Below are positions 1-5,561 of a stretch of 5,561 bases of DNA, piece by piece. Source of the stretch: an uncultured Granulicatella sp. (GTDB lineage: Bacteria; Bacillota; Bacilli; Lactobacillales; Aerococcaceae); contig URWJ01000104.1 in NCBI GenBank assembly GCA_900551535.1, positions 1-5,561 on the forward strand. The letters run 5' to 3'. The notes under the pieces are model-generated. The model did no database searches and was not told the DNA's origin. It saw nothing but the letters and a program-made list of their open reading frames with translations. The number at the start of each line of letters is the position of its first letter. Within the stretch, counting starts at the first letter, position 1. The translations under genes were made by a program, and so were the position numbers.

Positions 1-1206
1 GACTTACAAGAAGAAAAAGACCTTCTTCGCAAGTTACAGCTTTCTGCGGAAGTTACTTATAACGAATTACAAAAAGAACAAGCCAAAAATGGATTGGTGA
101 ATGGTCAACATGTATTCGTGCTTCAAGGGTGGTTAACTACAAAAGCAGTCGATGACGTTGAAGTTCAACTCAAAGAAAAGTTAGGAGAAGGCGAATATGT
201 CTTCTTACCACTAGAGATTGCTGAAGAAGAATACGAAGAAGTGCCAACGGTTTTAGAAAACAATGCCTTCTTACAACCATTTGAAAATCTAACAGAAATG
301 TATGGATTACCAAAATACGGAGAATTAGACCCAACGCCTTATACAGCACCATTCTATCTCGTCTTCTTCGGGATGATGGCAGCGGACTTAGGATACGGAG
401 CGCTTCTCTGGTTGGGAACATTCATCATGTTGAAGTTCTTCCATTTTGATAAAGGAATGAATCGCAACTTGAAGTTCTTCCACTTACTAAGCTACCCAGT
501 AATGATCTGGGGGATTATTTTTGGATCAGCATTCGGTGCGGATTTACCATTCCAGCCACTATCACTTTCAAAAGACCTTATTACGATTATGATCTTATCG
601 ATTATCTTCGGGGTTATTCAAATTATGGTCGGCTTATCACTTGGGGCTTACTCAAATCTAAAGAAAAAAGCTTATGTTGATGCCTATACGAGTCATCTAG
701 GATGGTTAGCGATTATTACGGGAATCATTCTTTATGTCTTAGGCTCAATGGTACTCAATATTTCTTGGATTGCGACAATCGGTTCATCGATTGCGATTAT
801 CGCAGCCGTTGCGATTGTAGTCGTAACTGTCCTATCGAGCGAAAACAAGTGGGGCGGTTTAGCGAGCGGTCTATATAACTTGTACGGAATTAGTGGATAC
901 GTAGCAGACGTTGTGAGTTACACACGTTTAATGGCGCTAGCTGTATCAGGGGGAAGTATCGCGAGTGCGTTCAATATGTTGGTAGGATTCCTTCCACCAA
1001 TTGCACGTTTCACAGCAGGTATCTTCTTAATCGTAGCCTTACAAGGGTTGAATATTTTCCTTTCATTCCTTGGAGCTTACGTTCACGGCTTACGTCTACA
1101 GTTCGTTGAATTCTTTGGTAAATTCTACGACGGCGGCGGACACGCATTAAAACCGTTCAAAACATATGAAAAATACGTTGATATTAAACAACAGAAATCA
1201 GAATAA
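1..1206 (+). CDS. ntpI: V-type Na+-ATPase subunit I (a subunit), 3' part
   Basis: This is the membrane stator subunit that forms the ion half-channels next to the c-ring. The frame is open from base 1, so the gene begins upstream; 401 residues are visible, against roughly 650 in the family. The first ~30 visible residues are charged and helical and belong to the cytoplasmic N-terminal arm. The membrane part starts near visible residue 117, and I count seven or eight hydrophobic segments up to about residue 375. The motif SYTRLMALAVSGGS carries the conserved arginine (visible R309, codon 925-927) that faces the c-ring carboxylate in this family. HGLRLQFVEFFGKF near the C terminus carries a second conserved arginine (visible R365, codon 1093-1095). 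The protein ends 17 nt before ntpK. The sequence resembles E. hirae NtpI strongly. Identification is secure; the start and N-terminal domain cannot be described. Confidence 0.96.
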   Translation, partial: DLQEEKDLLRKLQLSAEVTYNELQKEQAKNGLVNGQHVFVLQGWLTTKAVDDVEVQLKEKLGEGEYVFLPLEIAEEEYEEVPTVLENNAFLQPFENLTEMYGLPKYGELDPTPYTAPFYLVFFGMMAADLGYGALLWLGTFIMLKFFHFDKGMNRNLKFFHLLSYPVMIWGIIFGSAFGADLPFQPLSLSKDLITIMILSIIFGVIQIMVGLSLGAYSNLKKKAYVDAYTSHLGWLAIITGIILYVLGSMVLNISWIATIGSSIAIIAAVAIVVVTVLSSENKWGGLASGLYNLYGISGYVADVVSYTRLMALAVSGGSIASAFNMLVGFLPPIARFTAGIFLIVALQGLNIFLSFLGAYVHGLRLQFVEFFGKFYDGGGHALKPFKTYEKYVDIKQQKSE

Positions 1207-1223
1207 ATGGAGGAAATATAATT

Positions 1224-1706
1224 ATGACAAACTGGTTAACATTTTTCGCTGAAAATGGTGGAGGGCAAATCTTTGCTGCTCTAGGGATGGCAATTGCCAT
1301 TATCTTCTCAGGGATTGGATCATCAAAAGGGGTAGGGATTGCCGGTGAAGCAGCAGCTGCCTTAATTAAAGAACAACCTGAAAAATTCGTTCAAGCATTA
1401 ATCTTACAACTATTACCTGGTACACAAGGGATCTACGGATTCATCGTTGCCTTCTTCATCATGATTAACATGTCAGCTTCAATGACTTTAGCAGCTGGTT
1501 TATACTTATTCATGGCAGCTTTACCAATCGCATTCACTGGTTTATTCTCAGGGATTGCCCAAGGTAAAGTAGCAGCAGCAGGTGTACAAATCTTAGCGAA
1601 AAAACCTGAAGAATCTACTAAAGGGATTATCTTTGCCGCAATGGTTGAAACTTACGCAATCTTAGGATTACTTGCTTCTATCTTAATTATCATTAACAAA
1701 GGTTAA
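1224..1706 (+). CDS. ntpK: V-type Na+-ATPase subunit K (c-ring proteolipid)
   Basis: This 160-residue protein is the rotor ring subunit that carries the transported ion. It has four hydrophobic helices at about residues 14-33, 57-82, 90-112 and 134-157, forming two hairpins that descend from an old duplication; FSGIG (28-32) and FSGIA (108-112) mark equivalent places. Compared with E. hirae NtpK (156 residues, recalled), all Na+ ligands are present at an offset of +3: L64, T67 and Q68 in LLPGTQG, Q113 in GIAQGK, and E142 in MVETYA. Y71, whose counterpart hydrogen-bonds the glutamate, is also kept. Only the second hairpin has a carboxylate, as is typical of V-type c subunits. The ATG follows TGGAGGA (1208-1214) by 9 nt, a strong site suited to a subunit needed in about ten copies per complex. 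Na+ rather than H+ coupling is inferred from the ligand set. Confidence 0.98.
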   Translation: MTNWLTFFAENGGGQIFAALGMAIAIIFSGIGSSKGVGIAGEAAAALIKEQPEKFVQALILQLLPGTQGIYGFIVAFFIMINMSASMTLAAGLYLFMAALPIAFTGLFSGIAQGKVAAAGVQILAKKPEESTKGIIFAAMVETYAILGLLASILIIINKG

Positions 1707-1715
1707 GAGGAGGGG
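1706..1715 (+). promoter_or_regulatory. Ribosome binding site of ntpE
   Basis: AGAGGAGGGG overlaps the last base of the ntpK stop codon. Its GGAGG core (1709-1713) ends 7 nt before the TTG at 1721. It is the main reason for accepting TTG as the start of ntpE. The strong site may offset the weak start codon. Confidence 0.85.
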
Positions 1716-1720
1716 TATTC

Positions 1721-2305
1721 TTGAAAGATTTAGAGCAACTAAAACAACTTATTCTAGCGGATTTAGAAAAAGAATCAAAGCAGCGAATTGAGGTTGCTAC
1801 TAAAGAACAAGAAGAACGCATCAATCAAATGAATGCACAATATTCGCAACAAGAAATGGCGAAGAAAACTGCATTAAAACAAGAAGCAAAATCACAATAC
1901 GAAAAAGAGCAACAGACTATTTTGAACGCAAGTAAAAAAGAAGTCTTGCGCGTCAAACGTGAACTTCTTGAAAGTGTATTTGAGGACGTTCTACAAGTAA
2001 TGTCTACCTGGAGTGGGGAAACATTACGTCTCTTTATCGAGTCAGCTATTCGCAAATTACCAAAACAACAACAAACAACTCTTACTTTTGGAGAAGACAC
2101 TGTTTCTCGTTTGAGCGATGAAGATAAACATGCATTAACTTCGCAATTTACCTTCGTTCACATCGACGCAGCGACTCTTCCAAAGAAAGCAGGATTTGTG
2201 TTGAAACAAGAAGGTATCGAATATAACTATTTATTCGAAGCATTAATTGAAGATTTAAAAGAAGAATATTCACCTATCTTAGCTAGAAAAGCATTCATTG
2301 GGTAA
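1721..2305 (+). CDS. ntpE: V-type ATPase subunit E (peripheral stalk)
   Basis: This 194-residue cytoplasmic protein pairs with the small stalk subunit (NtpF in E. hirae, expected upstream of ntpI) to form the peripheral stalks that stop the A3B3 head from rotating. Residues 1 to about 95 are very rich in K, E and Q with almost no helix breakers, as expected for the long N-terminal helix that makes the stalk coiled coil. The remainder is a globular alpha/beta domain. It ends in the family's typical pattern, with KKAGFVLKQEGIEYNY followed by an amphipathic helix around FEALIEDLKEEYSPIL. The length agrees with E-subunit relatives of about 190-200 residues. The start is TTG, chosen because it sits 7 nt after a GGAGG and keeps the expected N terminus (MKDLEQLKQLIL); the first internal ATG is some 35 codons later and would cut into the helix. 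It lies 14 nt after ntpK and 11 nt before ntpC. Confidence 0.95.
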   Translation: MKDLEQLKQLILADLEKESKQRIEVATKEQEERINQMNAQYSQQEMAKKTALKQEAKSQYEKEQQTILNASKKEVLRVKRELLESVFEDVLQVMSTWSGETLRLFIESAIRKLPKQQQTTLTFGEDTVSRLSDEDKHALTSQFTFVHIDAATLPKKAGFVLKQEGIEYNYLFEALIEDLKEEYSPILARKAFIG

Positions 2306-2316
2306 GGAGGGATGGA

Positions 2317-3318
2317 ATGAATGATTTAGCCTATTCAGGAGTGAATACGACCGTTCGTATTCTTGAACAGCAATTACTGTCCAAGGAACAATTGAATGGG
2401 ATTCTCGTATCTAAATCCTTACAACAAGCATTAGAAGCCTTGCAAAAGACAAGTTATGAGGTAGATGTACAAGAAGTTCTCGAATCAAGACAGTTCGACC
2501 CAGTCCTAGATGCCCATTTGAAACGCAACTATGATGAGGTATTAGAACTCATTCCGGATGCATCACTCCTTGATGTATTCTCGATTCGTTACACTTACCA
2601 TAATTTAAAAGTTCTTCTAAAATCGAAGTTCTCTGGAAAAGACTTAAAACATTTATGTGTTCCGTTAGGACGTTATTCCTTCGAAACCTTAAATCAATTA
2701 GTCGAAACTCAAGATTCACTTGATGTACCAGATATCATGATTGAAGGGGTTCGTGAAGCGTATGCCGATTTTGAAAACTTTGGTCGCCTAGAAGCTGCCG
2801 ATGTATTTATGGATCGCTACTATTTCAAACATCTTCGACTCATCGACCGTACAATGAATCAAGAGGTCATCCATCAAATCGTGAACATTATGATTGATAT
2901 GGAAAACATCACAACGTTAATTCGTGCCACAAAGCAAAAACAATCACGCTCATTCTTAATTGGGGTATTGTCTAGCGAAGGTACTGTAGATAAGACGTTA
3001 TTAATCGACGAAGTGCTTGAAAAGGGCACAGAGGCTCTTGTTGACCTTTATCGTCATGTTCCATACTATGACAAGTTTGTTGCGATTTTAGAACAGGAAG
3101 AACATCCAGTCTTTGCATTGGAATTATTAAAAGAAGAATTGATTCATCAGATTCTAGAAGAAGCGACTTTTGAACCATTTGGACCGCTGCCAAGTCTAGC
3201 GTATATTCATGCGCTTGAGATGGAAGTTAAAAACCTCCGTCTATTACTTGTAGGTGTGGACAATGAGTTTACAGAAGAACAATTAAGAGAAAGGATGCGA
3301 CCAGTTTATGTCTCATAA
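2317..3318 (+). CDS. ntpC: V-type ATPase subunit C (d subunit, rotor adaptor)
   Basis: This 333-residue protein is the bacterial counterpart of eukaryotic subunit d. It sits as a funnel on top of the c-ring and passes rotation between the central stalk (D and F) and the membrane rotor. It has no signal peptide or membrane helix and appears mostly alpha-helical. Recognisable family stretches are YSGVNTTVRILEQQLL at the N terminus (about residues 6-21), SIRYTYHNLKVLLKSKF near residues 89-105, and ALEMEVKNLRLLLVGV close to the C terminus. The length matches E. hirae NtpC (about 330). The ATG at 2317 follows AAGGAGG (2304-2310), which overlaps the ntpE stop codon, with a 6-nt spacer. Its 3' end overlaps the start of ntpG by 11 nt in another reading frame. 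Note the naming trap: this is not related to the eukaryotic V-ATPase C subunit. Confidence 0.96.
   Translation: MNDLAYSGVNTTVRILEQQLLSKEQLNGILVSKSLQQALEALQKTSYEVDVQEVLESRQFDPVLDAHLKRNYDEVLELIPDASLLDVFSIRYTYHNLKVLLKSKFSGKDLKHLCVPLGRYSFETLNQLVETQDSLDVPDIMIEGVREAYADFENFGRLEAADVFMDRYYFKHLRLIDRTMNQEVIHQIVNIMIDMENITTLIRATKQKQSRSFLIGVLSSEGTVDKTLLIDEVLEKGTEALVDLYRHVPYYDKFVAILEQEEHPVFALELLKEELIHQILEEATFEPFGPLPSLAYIHALEMEVKNLRLLLVGVDNEFTEEQLRERMRPVYVS
3291..3295 (+). promoter_or_regulatory. Weak, distant ribosome binding site of ntpG
   Basis: AAGGA inside the end of ntpC is the best purine-rich match upstream of ntpG. It ends 12 nt before the ATG, longer than the 6-9 nt seen for the neighbouring genes, and lacks the full GGAGG. 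Ribosomes finishing ntpC at 3316-3318 may restart at the overlapping ATG instead. The site is inferred from its position only. Confidence 0.45.
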
Positions 3319-3619
3319 AATTGCCGTAGTTGGCGACAAAGATTCCATCCTTCCTTTTAAAATTTTAGGATTTAACGTGTTCCCTTGCCACGAAGCGCAA
3401 ACGGCACGCAAGATGATTGATGAACTTGCTGAAGATGAAGTCGGCATCATTTATGTAACGGAAGCTATTGCTAGTCAAATTCCGGAAACGATTCGTCGTT
3501 ATGATGCGGAAATTTCACCAGCCATCATCCTCATTCCGAACCATAAAGGGTCTTTAGGAATTGGAAAATCAAGAATTCAAGAAAATGTAGAAAAAGCGGT
3601 TGGACAAAATATCTTATAA
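3308..3619 (+). CDS. ntpG: V-type ATPase subunit F (NtpG, central stalk)
   Basis: This 103-residue cytoplasmic protein binds the D subunit to form the rotating central axle and stimulates ATPase activity in studied relatives. It corresponds to subunit F in general nomenclature and to NtpG in E. hirae. The N-terminal part has a small alternating beta/alpha fold: KIAVVGDKDS (4-13), then GF (21-22), the strand GIIYVTE (46-52), IPETIRRY (58-65) and the strand AIILIPN (72-78). The C-terminal helix ends in VEKAVGQNIL, which matches E. hirae NtpG as I remember it. The length is that of the family. ATG at 3308 is the only plausible start: an in-frame stop lies at 3284-3286, and the next Met is residue 36. 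The first 11 nt lie inside ntpC, and the ribosome binding site is poorly placed, which suggests coupling to ntpC translation. Confidence 0.96.
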   Translation: MSHKIAVVGDKDSILPFKILGFNVFPCHEAQTARKMIDELAEDEVGIIYVTEAIASQIPETIRRYDAEISPAIILIPNHKGSLGIGKSRIQENVEKAVGQNIL

Positions 3620-3640
3620 CCAACCAATACACGAAACTAA

Positions 3641-3646
3641 GGGAGG
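3641..3646 (+). promoter_or_regulatory. Ribosome binding site of ntpA
   Basis: GGGAGG sits 7 nt before the GTG at 3654, in the 34-nt gap after ntpG. It decides the start of ntpA in favour of GTG over the upstream in-frame TTG. Part of it lies in the palindrome GAGGTACCTC (3643-3652). Confidence 0.9.
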
Positions 3647-3653
3647 TACCTCA

Positions 3654-5435
3654 GTGAAGATCGGAAGAATCGTAAAAGTATCAGGTCCTCTTGTGACTGC
3701 TGAAGGAATGGAAGATGCGAATATTCAAGATATTTGTCGTGTAGGTCATCTAGGCCTTATCGGTGAAATCATCGAAATGCGTAAAGATATTGCATCCATT
3801 CAAGTATATGAAGAAACTTCAGGAATTGGACCAGGAGAACCCGTCGAAACAACAGGGGAAGCATTATCTGTTGAATTGGCGCCAGGGATTGTATCTCAAA
3901 TGTTTGATGGGATTCAACGTCCCCTCAATAAATTTAAAGAAGTATCACAAAGTGACTTCTTAGTCCGCGGAACAAACGTGGATCCTCTTGACCGTGAAAA
4001 AGAGTGGGAATTCGTTCCTACTGCTACTGTGGGTCAAGAAGTAGAAGCCGGAGACATTATCGGTTATGTACAAGAAACTAAAGTTGTACAACATAAAATC
4101 ATGGTGCCTTACGGTGTGAAAGGTAAATTAGTAAAAGTGGAAGCTGGAAACTTCAAAATCGAAGATACAGTGTACCAAATTGAAACAGAATCAGGCGTAC
4201 GTGATTTCAACTTAATCCAACGTTGGCCAGTACGTCGTGGTCGTCCATATAAAGTAAAGAAAAACACTGAAGTTCCAATGTTAACAGGACAACGTGTTAT
4301 CGATACTTTCTTCCCAGTAACAAAAGGGGGAGCAGCAGCTGTACCAGGACCATTCGGAGCTGGTAAAACAGTGGTGCAACACCAAATTGCAAAATGGGCG
4401 GACGTGGATATCGTAGTATACGTAGGTTGTGGGGAACGTGGAAACGAAATGACAGACGTATTGAACGAGTTCCCAGAATTGATTGACCCAACAACAGGTG
4501 AATCAATCATGGAACGTACCATCTTAATCGCCAACACTTCGAACATGCCGGTAGCGGCTCGTGAAGCGTCTATTTACACAGGTATCACAATTGCGGAATA
4601 CTTCCGTGATATGGGATATAACGTAGCCATCATGGCGGACTCAACATCACGTTGGGCAGAAGCGCTTCGTGAAATGTCTGGACGTTTAGAAGAAATGCCA
4701 GGGGACGAAGGTTACCCAGCATACTTAGGAAGCCGTATCGCAGAATACTACGAACGTGCAGGACGTGTTGAAACATTAGGTAGCGATGGCCGTGAAGGTA
4801 CAATTACAGCAATCGGTGCCGTATCACCTCCAGGGGGAGATACATCAGAACCAGTAACACAAAATACATTACGTGTAGCGAAAGTATTCTGGGGATTAGA
4901 TGCAACATTGGCGCAAAAACGTCACTTCCCATCTATGAACTGGTTAACATCTTACTCATTGTATGATCCAGAAGTTGGTAAATACATGGACGAAAACGTG
5001 CATGCAAACTGGTCTGAATTCGTTCAACATGCAATGAACACATTACAAGAAGAAGCAAGCTTAGAAGAAATCGTTCGTTTAGTTGGTCTTGAATCATTAT
5101 CTGAACGTGACCGCCTAACGATGATGACTGCCAAAATGCTTCGTGAAGACTTCTTACAACAAAATGCGTTTGACGATGTCGATACATTCTCATCTCGTGA
5201 GAAACAATATCGCATGTTAGAACTCATCTTGACATTTGAAAAAGAAGCGCGTCGTGCGATGAAACTTGGTTCATACTATGCTGAAATCATCGACGGAACA
5301 GAAGATGTGCGTGACCGTATCGCACGTTCAAAATATATTCCAGAATCTGAAATTGCTCGTTTCGATGAAATCAGAGAGCAAATTAAAACAGATATCGAAA
5401 AAACAATTCAACATGGAGGGATGACACATGCTTAA
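3654..5435 (+). CDS. ntpA: V-type Na+-ATPase catalytic subunit A
   Basis: This 593-residue subunit hydrolyses ATP at its interface with subunit B in the A3B3 head. Domains in order are an N-terminal beta-barrel (about 1-70), the extra bulge domain specific to V/A-type A subunits (about 110-190), the nucleotide-binding domain (about 200-435) and a helical C-terminal domain. The P-loop GPFGAGKT is at 232-239, with K238 and T239 for phosphate and Mg2+. GERGNE contains the catalytic glutamate E261 and R262. F425 in KRHFPS is at the adenine-pocket position. These numbers coincide with those of E. hirae NtpA, also 593 residues. The start is GTG at 3654, with GGGAGG 7 nt upstream and the expected N terminus (KIGRIVKVSGPLV). 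An earlier in-frame TTG at 3600 would add 18 unmatched residues, lies within ntpG and has no good binding site. The gene overlaps ntpB by 8 nt. Confidence 0.98.
   Translation: MKIGRIVKVSGPLVTAEGMEDANIQDICRVGHLGLIGEIIEMRKDIASIQVYEETSGIGPGEPVETTGEALSVELAPGIVSQMFDGIQRPLNKFKEVSQSDFLVRGTNVDPLDREKEWEFVPTATVGQEVEAGDIIGYVQETKVVQHKIMVPYGVKGKLVKVEAGNFKIEDTVYQIETESGVRDFNLIQRWPVRRGRPYKVKKNTEVPMLTGQRVIDTFFPVTKGGAAAVPGPFGAGKTVVQHQIAKWADVDIVVYVGCGERGNEMTDVLNEFPELIDPTTGESIMERTILIANTSNMPVAAREASIYTGITIAEYFRDMGYNVAIMADSTSRWAEALREMSGRLEEMPGDEGYPAYLGSRIAEYYERAGRVETLGSDGREGTITAIGAVSPPGGDTSEPVTQNTLRVAKVFWGLDATLAQKRHFPSMNWLTSYSLYDPEVGKYMDENVHANWSEFVQHAMNTLQEEASLEEIVRLVGLESLSERDRLTMMTAKMLREDFLQQNAFDDVDTFSSREKQYRMLELILTFEKEARRAMKLGSYYAEIIDGTEDVRDRIARSKYIPESEIARFDEIREQIKTDIEKTIQHGGMTHA
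5415..5420 (+). promoter_or_regulatory. Ribosome binding site of ntpB, inside ntpA
   Basis: GGAGGG is embedded in the last codons of ntpA (encoding the HGGM stretch near its C terminus) and ends 7 nt before the ntpB ATG. A full-strength site together with the 8-nt overlap allows both independent initiation and coupling to ntpA translation. Confidence 0.85.
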
Positions 5436-5561
5436 AGAGTATCGTACGATTAGTGAAGTTGTTGGCCCTTTAATGATGGTTGAACAAGTCGAAGGCGTTA
5501 AATATGATGAGTTGGTTGAAATCCAATTACAAAATGGTGAATTACGTCATGGACAAGTACT
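5428..5561 (+). CDS. ntpB: V-type Na+-ATPase subunit B, 5' part
   Basis: This is the non-catalytic nucleotide-head subunit that alternates with A in the hexamer. Only 44 complete codons are visible before the window ends, against about 460 residues in the family. The visible N terminus, starting MLKEYRTISEVVGPLMMVE and containing GVKYDELVEI and NGELRHGQV, is the beta-barrel domain and matches E. hirae NtpB closely as I recall it. The ATG lies 8 nt inside the end of ntpA in another frame, with GGAGGG 7 nt upstream. The nucleotide-binding and C-terminal domains are out of view, so their integrity cannot be judged. Confidence 0.95.
   Translation, partial: MLKEYRTISEVVGPLMMVEQVEGVKYDELVEIQLQNGELRHGQV

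Noticed and set aside
94..96. TTG as the start of the first gene (a 370-residue protein)
   Set aside because: The frame is open back to base 1 with ntpI-like helical sequence, and family members are far longer. The TTG is an internal leucine codon with no binding site.
1825..2100. 91-residue minus-strand frame, and similar antisense frames at 170-421, 2972-3193, 4297-4506, 4933-5193 and 5024-5227
   Set aside because: All lie opposite confidently identified ntp genes and show low-complexity or Cys/Ser/Leu/Arg-rich products typical of shadow frames.
3600..3602. TTG start giving a 611-residue subunit A
   Set aside because: It lies within ntpG, lacks a good binding site and adds 18 residues without family match. 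GTG at 3654 gives exactly the usual 593 residues.
3620..3653. Possible internal promoter or terminator in the largest gap
   Set aside because: Thirty-four nt hold only the ntpA binding site. I see no -10/-35 pair and no stem followed by a T-run.
3763..3963. 66-residue + strand frame inside ntpA
   Set aside because: It is an out-of-frame shadow of the conserved ntpA N-terminal region, and its sequence matches no family I recognise.
4109..4546. 145-residue open frame on the minus strand
   Set aside because: It is antisense to the highly conserved nucleotide-binding region of ntpA. The predicted protein has no recognisable domain, and codon constraint clearly follows the + strand gene.
1..5561. 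A previously undescribed system, mobile element or horizontally acquired insert
   Set aside because: Every base except short gaps belongs to a collinear, well-known V-type Na+-ATPase operon. No foreign gene, transposase, attachment site, repeat array or broken gene is visible.

Overview
This window lies entirely inside one operon encoding a rotary V/A-type ATPase of the bacterial Ntp kind. The organism is most likely a low-GC Gram-positive bacterium of the Lactobacillales. The reasons are AT-rich coding sequence with A/T-rich third positions, strong GGAGG-type ribosome binding sites, use of TTG and GTG starts, and proteins that closely resemble the Enterococcus hirae Ntp subunits as I remember them. 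The genus cannot be fixed from the sequence alone.

All genes are on the + strand. In order they are ntpI (subunit a/I; 3' part only, 1-1206), ntpK (c-ring proteolipid, 1224-1706), ntpE (peripheral stalk E, 1721-2305), ntpC (subunit C/d, 2317-3318), ntpG (subunit F of the general nomenclature, 3308-3619), ntpA (catalytic subunit A, 3654-5435) and ntpB (subunit B; 5' part only, 5428-5561). This matches the I-K-E-C-G-A-B core of the E. hirae order ntpFIKECGABDHJ. The small peripheral stalk gene (ntpF) would be expected just upstream and the central stalk gene ntpD downstream, both outside the window. Gaps are 17, 14, 11 and 34 nt, and two gene pairs overlap by 11 and 8 nt. I see no promoter, terminator, RNA gene, repeat array or mobile element, and no stretch above 34 nt lacks a gene.

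Together the products form one membrane machine. ATP hydrolysis in the A3B3 head turns the central stalk (D with NtpG), which is joined through NtpC to the NtpK ring. Ring rotation against NtpI moves ions across the membrane, while E and its partner hold the head still. NtpK keeps all the residues that bind Na+ in E. hirae NtpK (L64, T67, Q68, Q113, E142 here, plus Y71), so the best reading is a Na+-translocating ATPase that mainly extrudes sodium in a fermentative cell. I found no new or undescribed system here. The points worth a second look concern ion specificity and how translation starts are arranged to set subunit amounts.
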